Of a stretch of 64,000 nt of DNA, positions 58,527-64,000 are shown piece after piece; positions within the stretch are counted from its first letter, which is position 1; every line of letters begins with the position of its first letter. Source of the stretch: Streptomyces lacrimifluminis (GTDB taxonomy: Bacteria; Actinomycetota; Actinomycetes; Streptomycetales; Streptomycetaceae). The translations under genes were made by a program, and so were the position numbers. The DNA is taken from positions 21,862-85,861 of the forward strand of contig NZ_BMMU01000031.1 in the NCBI RefSeq assembly GCF_014646095.1, given 5' to 3'. Under the pieces are notes generated by a model. The model made no database searches, was not told the DNA's origin, and was given only the letters and a program-made list of their open reading frames with translations.

Positions 58527-59414
58527 ATGAGCACTCTCTCCGCCCTTCGGACGGCCGGGCCGGACACGGACCGGACTCTGCGGCGGCGTCGCATCCGGCA
58601 GAAATGGGGCCATCCCTGGCTGTATCTGCCGCTGTTCGGCTGCCTGTTGCTGATGGTCGCGCCGTTTTTGTGGATGCTCTCCGGCTCCTTCAAGCCCGAG
58701 GCGGACATCCGCAAGGTCCCGCCCGTCCTGATCCCCGGCAGTCCCACGCTGGCGAACTACCGCGAGCTGTTCAGCAGCCTGGACTTCACGACCATGTTCG
58801 CCAACTCGGTGATCGTGGCCCTGGCTGTGACCGCGGGCAACCTGCTGTTCTGCTCGATGCTCGGCTACGCCCTGGCCAAGCTGGACTTCCGCGGCCGACG
58901 TGCCGTGTTCAGCCTGGTCATCGGCACCCTGATGGTGCCGGGCCTGGTCACGTTCGTACCCCTGTACGTGCTGGTGTCCAACATGCAGCTGACCGGCTCG
59001 CTGCTCGGGCTGATTCTGCCGTTCCTGGCGGCCCCGTTCGGGGTGTTCCTGATGCGGCAGTTCATCTCCACCCTGCCCGACGAACTCATCGATGCCGCCC
59101 GCGTCGACGGCTGCCGTGAACTGGCCATCTACTGGAAGATCATCCTGCCTCTGACCAGGCCGGCCCTGGCCACCCTCGGGATCATCACCTTCCTCGGCTC
59201 CTGGAACAACTTCCTTTGGCCCCTGGTCGTGGCCCAGAACGAGAGCCAGTACACCCTCCCCGTCGGCCTCGCCCTGGCCAGCAGCGGACAGGACTTCACC
59301 CGCTTCGGCGTCCTCCTCGCCGGCGCTGTCGTCGTCCTGCTGCCGGTGATGATCGTCTTCCTCCTCTTCCAGCGACAGTTCGTCGCCGGCATCGCCACCA
59401 CCGGCCTGAAGTGA
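58527..59414 (+). CDS. Sugar ABC transporter permease (MalG-like)
   Basis: A 295-aa CUT1 permease partner. Helix 1 is WLYLPLFGCLLLMVAPFLWMLSG. The EAA motif is DAARVDGCRELAIYWKIILPLTRPALATLGIITFLGSWNNFLWPLVV. It ends with QRQFVAGIATTGLK, typical of this subunit. The start follows the MalF-like stop by 6 bp, so the two form one heterodimer. A strong hairpin follows 12 bp after the stop. Confidence 0.93.
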   Translation: MSTLSALRTAGPDTDRTLRRRRIRQKWGHPWLYLPLFGCLLLMVAPFLWMLSGSFKPEADIRKVPPVLIPGSPTLANYRELFSSLDFTTMFANSVIVALAVTAGNLLFCSMLGYALAKLDFRGRRAVFSLVIGTLMVPGLVTFVPLYVLVSNMQLTGSLLGLILPFLAAPFGVFLMRQFISTLPDELIDAARVDGCRELAIYWKIILPLTRPALATLGIITFLGSWNNFLWPLVVAQNESQYTLPVGLALASSGQDFTRFGVLLAGAVVVLLPVMIVFLLFQRQFVAGIATTGLK

Positions 59415-59426
59415 CACCTCTGCTCC

Positions 59427-59473
59427 CTGCCCGCCGCCCCCTGCCGCACCGGTTCGCCCGGGGCGGCGGGCAG
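59427..59473 (+). terminator. Large hairpin between transporter and GH3 genes
   Basis: CTGCCCGCCGCCCC (59427-59440) is an exact reverse complement of GGGGCGGCGGGCAG (59460-59473), a 14-bp stem with a 19-nt loop. It may partly terminate or stabilise the transporter mRNA, making transporter and hydrolase levels differ. Confidence 0.75.
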
Positions 59474-59579
59474 GCAGCGCGCGAGCCCCGCCGCGCAGGT
59501 CGGCAGCGTGCGCGCGACGAGGCACTCGCGTCGCCCATCAACTCTCTGATCTGTGACGACTCATCTCTTGGAGAACACC

Positions 59580-61877
59580 GTGGGACAGCCGGTCCACTCT
59601 GCCTTGTACCTGGATCCGGAAGCGGCCGTGGAATCGAGAACCGAGGACTTGCTGTCCCGGATGACCCTGCCGGAGAAGGTCGGGCAGTTGCTGATGCTCG
59701 ACGCACAACACGGGGACCTCGTGGACATTCTGTCGGCCAAGCTGGCCGGGTCCGTTCTGCATGTGACTCCCGAACAGATGCCCGAGGCCATGAAAATGGC
59801 CCAGCGGACACGGCTCGGCATTCCGCTGCTCACAGCCGACGACGCCATCCACGGCCACTCGTTCTGGCCCGGCGCGACCATCTTCCCGACACAGCTGGCC
59901 ATGGCCTGCACCTGGGACCCCGCCCTGCTCCACCGAGTGGCTCGCGCGTCCGCGACCGAAATCGCGACGACCGGAATCCACGGGACCTTCTCCCCGGTCC
60001 TGTGCATCACCCGGGACCTGCGCTGGGGCCGGATCAACGAGACGTTCGGCGAGGACCCGTTCCTGATCGGTGAACTCGGCGCGGCAATGGTGCGCGGCTA
60101 CCAGGGCGAGGGCCTTGGCGACCCGACAGCCGTGCTGGCATACGCCAAGCACTTCGCGGGCTACTCCGAAACCATGGGCGGGCGCGACGCGAGCGAAGCC
60201 GATCTCAGCCCGCGCAAGCTGCGCTCGTGGTTCCTGCCCCCGTTCGAGCAGGCGGCCCGGGTCGGCTGCCGCGGCTTCATGCTCGGGTACCAGTCGATCG
60301 ACGGCGTGCCCATCACCGCGAATCAGTGGCTGATCAATGATGTACTCAAGGGCGAGTGGGGCTTCACCGGGACCCTGGTGACCGACTGGGACAACGTCGG
60401 CCGGATGGTCTACGACCAGCGGACCTGCGCCGACCACGTCGAGGCGGCGGCGGTCGCCGTCAACTCCGGCAACGACCTCATCATGGCCACGCCGGCGTTC
60501 TTTGAGGGCGCGCAGGAGGCGGTCGCCCGCGGCCTGATCGAGGAGAAACAGATCGATGACGCGGTGCGGCGGGTTCTGCGGCTGAAGTTCGAGCTCGGAC
60601 TCTTCGAGGACCCCCGCACCCCCGACCTCGAACGGCAGGCGCAGGTGATCGGCTGCCGCACCCACGCCGACCTCAACCTCGAGACCGCCCGGCGCTCCCT
60701 GGTGCTGCTGCGCAACGAGGGGATCTTGCCCCTCGAAGGCGGGCTGGCCTCGGACGGAACCGGCCGCGCCGGGGGCCAGGGCACCCCGCGGACGATCGCG
60801 GTCATCGGCCCCAACGCCGACAGCCCGGAAGCCATGCTTGGCGACTGGGCAGGCGCCACCGGTCAGGTCCCATGGATGCCCGACGGGCATCCCCGCGAGA
60901 CGGTGGAGACGGTGCTCGACGGCCTGCTCGCCGTCGCACCCGCGGACTGGACCATCACGCACGCCCGCGGAGCCGACGTAGCAAGCCCCGCCCATGCCCC
61001 CGAGTGGTCCACCGGGCCCGACGGCCAGCCGCTGCCGCCCGTTTTCACCCCCGCTCCGGTCGACCAGGCGCAGCTTCGGGAGGCTGTCGCCGCAGCAGAG
61101 GCCGCTGACTACGCCGTCGTGGTCGTGGGGGACACCATCGCCCTCACGGGCGAGACGCGCTCGACGGCCACGCTCGACCTTCAAGGAAGCCAGATCGCTC
61201 TGCTGGACGCGGTCGCCGCCACCGGCACCCCCGTGATCGTCGTACTGGTCCAGTCGAAGCCGAGCACCCTCCCGGAGTCGGCACTGAACGCGGCAGCCCT
61301 CATCGAGGCGTTCAACCCGGGCATGCGCGGTGGCCGCGCGATCGCCGAACTCCTCCTCGGACTCGTCGAACCCAGCGGCCGGCTCCCGGTCTCCTTCGCA
61401 CGCCACGTCGGTCAGCAACCGGTCTTCTACAACCAGGTGCGAGGCCAGCACGGGGAGCGCTACGCGGACCTCACCCAAGACCCCTTGTTCGCGTTCGGCG
61501 AGGGCCTCACCTACACCACCGTCACCTACTCCGACCTCGTCGTACACGATCCGGACGTCACGGCCGACGGCACTATCAACGCCACGGTACGGCTCACCAA
61601 CACCGGCAGCCGCCCGGCCCTGGAAACGGTCCAGGCGTACATCAGCGACCTGACCACTAGCGTCACCTGGGCCGAGCAGGAGCTGAAGGGTTTCACCCAG
61701 GTCGAAGTCCCTCCCGGCGAAAGCCTGGACGTCCACCTCGGCGTCCCTGCCGCGCAGTGCTCACTCGTCACGGCCGACAACCGCCGAGTGGTCGAACCAG
61801 GTGAGTTCATGCTCCGCGTCGGCCCCAGCTCACGGCGGGAGCAGCAGCTGAGCGCGGGATTCCGCATCGGGACCTGA
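59580..61877 (+). CDS. Family 3 glycoside hydrolase (beta-glucosidase-like)
   Basis: A 765-aa GH3 enzyme: N-terminal barrel (MTLPEKVGQLLML..., GTFSPVLCITRDLRWGRINETFGEDPFLIGELG, KHFAGY), nucleophile D269 in GTLVTDWDNVG, then the alpha/beta sandwich (RTIAVIGPNAD) and a C-terminal fibronectin III-like domain. No signal peptide, so it acts on imported oligosaccharides in the cytoplasm, releasing glucose or a related sugar. GTG 59580 has GGAG 6 nt upstream; the in-frame GTG at 59553 lacks an RBS. Confidence 0.92.
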   Translation: MGQPVHSALYLDPEAAVESRTEDLLSRMTLPEKVGQLLMLDAQHGDLVDILSAKLAGSVLHVTPEQMPEAMKMAQRTRLGIPLLTADDAIHGHSFWPGATIFPTQLAMACTWDPALLHRVARASATEIATTGIHGTFSPVLCITRDLRWGRINETFGEDPFLIGELGAAMVRGYQGEGLGDPTAVLAYAKHFAGYSETMGGRDASEADLSPRKLRSWFLPPFEQAARVGCRGFMLGYQSIDGVPITANQWLINDVLKGEWGFTGTLVTDWDNVGRMVYDQRTCADHVEAAAVAVNSGNDLIMATPAFFEGAQEAVARGLIEEKQIDDAVRRVLRLKFELGLFEDPRTPDLERQAQVIGCRTHADLNLETARRSLVLLRNEGILPLEGGLASDGTGRAGGQGTPRTIAVIGPNADSPEAMLGDWAGATGQVPWMPDGHPRETVETVLDGLLAVAPADWTITHARGADVASPAHAPEWSTGPDGQPLPPVFTPAPVDQAQLREAVAAAEAADYAVVVVGDTIALTGETRSTATLDLQGSQIALLDAVAATGTPVIVVLVQSKPSTLPESALNAAALIEAFNPGMRGGRAIAELLLGLVEPSGRLPVSFARHVGQQPVFYNQVRGQHGERYADLTQDPLFAFGEGLTYTTVTYSDLVVHDPDVTADGTINATVRLTNTGSRPALETVQAYISDLTTSVTWAEQELKGFTQVEVPPGESLDVHLGVPAAQCSLVTADNRRVVEPGEFMLRVGPSSRREQQLSAGFRIGT

Positions 61878-61936
61878 ACCTCGTATCTGGCCCTGGGCCC
61901 ACATACGGGCTCGAAGACCCCCGCCCCGCCAGCCTG

Positions 61937-61968
61937 CCGCCCCGCCAAATCGAGGGCCGGCGGGGCGG
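61937..61968 (+). terminator. Hairpin between GH3 and GH32 genes
   Basis: CCGCCCCGCC (61937-61946) pairs exactly with GGCGGGGCGG (61959-61968) around a 12-nt loop. The hairpin ends 30 bp before the next start codon, so it may attenuate or process the operon mRNA rather than end it. Confidence 0.65.
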
Positions 61969-61998
61969 GTTCCATCTGAAACACCGAAAGGCACGCGT

Positions 61999-63474
61999 GT
62001 GTCCACCACACCCCGCGATCCGCACCGCCCCGTGGCGCACCTGCGACCGCCCCGCAACTGGATCAACGACCCCAACGGGCTGGTCTTCCACGACGGCCAT
62101 TACCACGTGAGCTACCAGTACAACCCGTCCGGAGCGACCCACGCGAACATGCACTGGGGCCACTTCCGCAGCCCCGACCTGCTGACCTGGGAGCCGCTGC
62201 CGATCGCCCTGTCCCCGAACCCCGATGGCGTGGACGCCGACGGCTGCTTCTCCGGCAACGCCGTCTCCGACGGCGACCGTCTCGTCGCCTTCTACTCCGC
62301 GCACCGCGAGGACCGCTCGCCCCAGCACCAGCCGATCACCTGCGCCGTCTCCCACGACGGCGGCAACAGCTTCCGCCCGCGCGGCGAACTGCTCATCCCC
62401 GAGCTGCCCGAGGGCTGCACCATGTACCGCGACCCGTACGTCTGGCAGGACGGCGACGGCTGGCGGATGCTGGTCGGCGCCGCCCTCGCGGACGGCCGCG
62501 CCGCAGCCCTTCTCTACGACTCACCCGACCTGGAGAACTGGACCTACCGGGGGCCCTTCGCAGCCCGCCGCCCGGAGCCCGTCGGCGGCACCGAGGAGTT
62601 CACCGGCGATGGCTGGGAATGCCCCCAATACCTCCCGGCAGCCGACGGACCCGGCGCCCTCCTCTTCAGCACCTGGACCGAACCCACCGGTCCCCAGAGG
62701 GTCGCGGTCCTGATCGGCGAAGAGCACGACGGCCACTTCAAGGCCGGCCCAGCGGTACCCGCCGACCACGGCCCCGACTGCTACGCACCCGCCCTGCTGC
62801 GCGCACCGGGCGGCCGGTGGCTGCTGTGGGGTTGGTCGTGGGAAGCCCGCGACGAAGCCTGGGCCGTCGCGGACGGATGGGCCGGCGTCCTCACCCTGCC
62901 CCGCGAGATCCATGTCGACGACGGCACACTGCGCCAGCAGCCCGCCACCGAACTGCTCGCCCTGCGCGGCGAGCACGCTGTCCACGCGGAGGGCGTGACC
63001 GACGGCCCACAGCGGGTGGACCTCGGCAGCGTGGGCCGCGCTTTCGACCTGACGGCCCGTCTGGAGCCGACCGGAAACGCCGGTCTGCGGCTGCTCACCA
63101 CCCCGGACGGCTCCGAGTACCTCGACATCCGCGTCGATACCGATGCGGGCGAACTGGTCGTCGACCGCGACCACGCCTCACTGGACCCCCGGGCCCGCGG
63201 CGGCTCCTACCGGATGCCCTGCCCCTCTGGTCAGCCGGTCGAGCTGCGGGTGGCCGTCGACCACTCCATCGTCGAAATCTTCCTGATCACCACCGGCCAG
63301 GTCCTCACCCTGCGCTTCTACCCCACAGGGCAAGGCCCGTGGCGACTTGAGGCCCGCAGCGCATCGGGTACGCGCCTCGGCTTCGCGGTCGACGCGTGGG
63401 AGCTGCACCCGCTCGTGATCAAGGAGCCGAGCACCGGCACCGCAGAGCCAGCGCCGACGTCGCCGTCGCCGTAG
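61999..63474 (+). CDS. Family 32 glycoside hydrolase (beta-fructosidase/levanase-like)
   Basis: A 491-aa GH32 enzyme. The nucleophile is D24 in NWINDPNG, the transition-state stabiliser is D145 in MYRDPYVW, and the acid/base is E207 in GWECPQYL. The five-blade propeller is followed by a C-terminal beta-sandwich (LTARLEPTGNAGLRLL... HSIVEIFLITTGQV). No signal peptide, so it should act on an imported sucrose-, inulin- or levan-type oligosaccharide. The start is GTG with AAAGG 8 nt upstream. It is the last gene of the island cargo. Confidence 0.93.
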   Translation: MSTTPRDPHRPVAHLRPPRNWINDPNGLVFHDGHYHVSYQYNPSGATHANMHWGHFRSPDLLTWEPLPIALSPNPDGVDADGCFSGNAVSDGDRLVAFYSAHREDRSPQHQPITCAVSHDGGNSFRPRGELLIPELPEGCTMYRDPYVWQDGDGWRMLVGAALADGRAAALLYDSPDLENWTYRGPFAARRPEPVGGTEEFTGDGWECPQYLPAADGPGALLFSTWTEPTGPQRVAVLIGEEHDGHFKAGPAVPADHGPDCYAPALLRAPGGRWLLWGWSWEARDEAWAVADGWAGVLTLPREIHVDDGTLRQQPATELLALRGEHAVHAEGVTDGPQRVDLGSVGRAFDLTARLEPTGNAGLRLLTTPDGSEYLDIRVDTDAGELVVDRDHASLDPRARGGSYRMPCPSGQPVELRVAVDHSIVEIFLITTGQVLTLRFYPTGQGPWRLEARSASGTRLGFAVDAWELHPLVIKEPSTGTAEPAPTSPSP

Positions 63475-63513
63475 AACCGACTCCAACCGGTCGATCCCCA
63501 GGGGCCCTCCCGA

Positions 63514-63532
63514 GGGCACATCCAGGGCACAT
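63514..63532. repeat. Paired GGGCACAT direct repeats, right end (probable integrase arm sites)
   Basis: GGGCACAT occurs at 63514-63521 and 63525-63532, with the same 11-bp period and orientation as the pair at 47741-47759. It lies 109 bp inside the right att core. The rest of 63475-63640 holds no gene. Confidence 0.7.
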
Positions 63533-63640
63533 GAGCCTGGGAAACGGCGCCGAACCGTGAGAACTATGGAGTGGTGTTTTCCCAAGTCAGCGCACATTTC
63601 CCTACGAAACCCCAGGTCAGCCCGACGCCGCTCCCATTCG

Positions 63641-63758
63641 CTGCACGAGTGGCAGGACTTCAGCCATCGGTTGCATGAGGCGGGGCATCAGCCCTATTGC
63701 CTGGTGTGGCCGTGAGCTGAGGTTTCGCTGGTGGCGGGCGGGGTCTTCGGACCTCGCC
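63641..63758 (+). repeat. Right attachment-site repeat (attR)
   Basis: It duplicates the last 25 codons of the target gene (LHEWQDFSHRLHEAGHQP, then YCLVWP and stop) and its 3' flank. It has no start codon or upstream coding part. The first 30 bp match the left copy exactly. Differences within the coding part are all synonymous, so this is probably the gene's original 3' end displaced by the island. Confidence 0.9.
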
Positions 63759-63759
63759 C
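63736..63759 (+). terminator. UUCG-tetraloop terminator, right copy
   Basis: GGGCGGGGTC-TTCG-GACCTCGCCC is a 10-bp stem with one G-T wobble and the same TTCG loop as the left copy, followed by CTTTC. It is the original terminator of the target gene, now cut off from it. I see no gene in 63761-63857. Confidence 0.8.
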
Positions 63760-63857
63760 CTTTCAGTGCGGAAGAGGGCCGTCAAGCGGTCGGGGGAACA
63801 ATCTGGGCCGGTCGGTCTCGGCGTGTCTCCTGGTCTGGGGATGCTGTGGCGAACCGT

Positions 63858-64000
63858 TCACCCGCCGCTTTCCGGGCGGGGTGGTGCCGTCGTCCTCTCC
63901 GCATCGGTTGTGGTGCGGCCGGTGGCGGCGAGGAACGCGAGGAGTGCGAGCACGGCCAGCAGGACGATGACCAGCAACAGGATGGTCAGCACCGTCGGGT
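63858..64000 (-). CDS. Small membrane protein, cut by the window edge
   Basis: On the minus strand from the edge to TGA at 63858-63860, the frame encodes a hydrophobic helix VLTILLLVIVLLAVLALLAFLA and a short Thr/Pro/Gly tail TTAPPRPESGG. A GTG at 63992 could be its start, or it may continue beyond the window. Not recognised. Confidence 0.45.
   Translation of the reverse strand, partial: PTVLTILLLVIVLLAVLALLAFLAATGRTTTDAERTTAPPRPESGG

Larger units (their letters stand above)
47588..63670. mobile_element. Integrated genomic island, about 16 kb, integrase-type, probably immobilised
   Basis: The boundaries are two direct repeats 16,053 bp apart (47588-47705 and 63641-63758), identical over the first 30 bp. 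A truncated tyrosine recombinase lies just inside the left repeat, reading toward it. Paired GGGCACAT sites lie inside both ends. Cargo: flavoprotein, XRE regulator, ATPase, murA and glycosyltransferase fragments, serine hydrolase, YdcF protein, and a LacI-ABC-GH3-GH32 sugar system. No replication, transfer or excisionase gene is visible, so I infer a remnant of an integrative element. Confidence 0.85.

Noticed and set aside
47741..63532. GGGCACAT repeats as a CRISPR array
   Set aside because: There are only two short units at each end, with no spacers of constant length and no cas genes.

Overview
The window is a high-GC actinobacterial chromosome segment, almost certainly Streptomyces. The signs are pervasive GC-rich third codon positions, frequent GTG starts, DUF397/XRE/ATPase regulatory triplets, a futalosine-type menaquinone gene cluster, and a gene order that (from memory, not searched) resembles the S. 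coelicolor region between mqnA and hemL.

1-23 kb is mostly core genome. It holds a membrane Ser/Thr kinase, mqnA, a cold-shock protein with a long 5' leader and strong terminator, a SAM methyltransferase, and a Tat-exported FAD dehydrogenase. A divergent regulatory block follows (anti-sigma-like ATPase facing XRE-DUF5753 plus DUF397), then an opine-type dehydrogenase, a LysR regulator, a fatty-acyl-CoA ligase facing a MaoC hydratase with palindromic operators between them, and TetR. The menaquinone block is mqnE, an AsnC regulator, and UbiX, UbiA and UbiD homologues that complete the futalosine route begun by MqnA.

23-38.6 kb is more accessory. It contains a lone acyl-CoA oxidase, an ECF sigma / membrane protein / acyltransferase operon with overlapping genes, lipoproteins, and a drug-resistance-like UvrA paralogue preceded by a newly noticed 21-codon leader ORF and divergent from a double-headed MerR regulator. 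A cytosine-deaminase-like gene overlaps a 2-oxoglutarate oxygenase gene. A P-loop NTPase is translationally coupled to a membrane-anchored ligand-binding receptor of unknown function.

38.6-46.6 kb is a heme/cytochrome c block: TlpA, CcdA, ResB and CcsB (System II maturation), a secreted NodB-like protein, a histidine phosphatase and hemL.

47.6-63.7 kb is a genomic island of about 16 kb inserted in the 3' end of a protein-coding gene of unknown function. It is bounded by imperfect 118-bp direct repeats with a 30-bp identical core. Each repeat re-encodes the same C-terminus with only synonymous changes and carries its own UUCG-loop terminator. Paired GGGCACAT direct repeats (probable integrase arm sites) lie inside both ends. 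The integrase has lost its N-terminus, so the island looks immobile. Its cargo is in two parts. The first is a decayed XRE / flavoprotein / ATPase / MurA-fragment / glycosyltransferase-pseudogene / serine hydrolase / YdcF block, with an 8-bp tandem repeat that sets the reading frame at the ATPase-murA boundary. The second is an intact LacI-controlled oligosaccharide system: an ABC importer without its own ATPase, plus cytoplasmic GH3 and GH32 hydrolases.

No tRNA, rRNA or CRISPR array was recognised. Start codons were chosen by eye from Shine-Dalgarno sequences, overlaps and family knowledge. No database search was possible.
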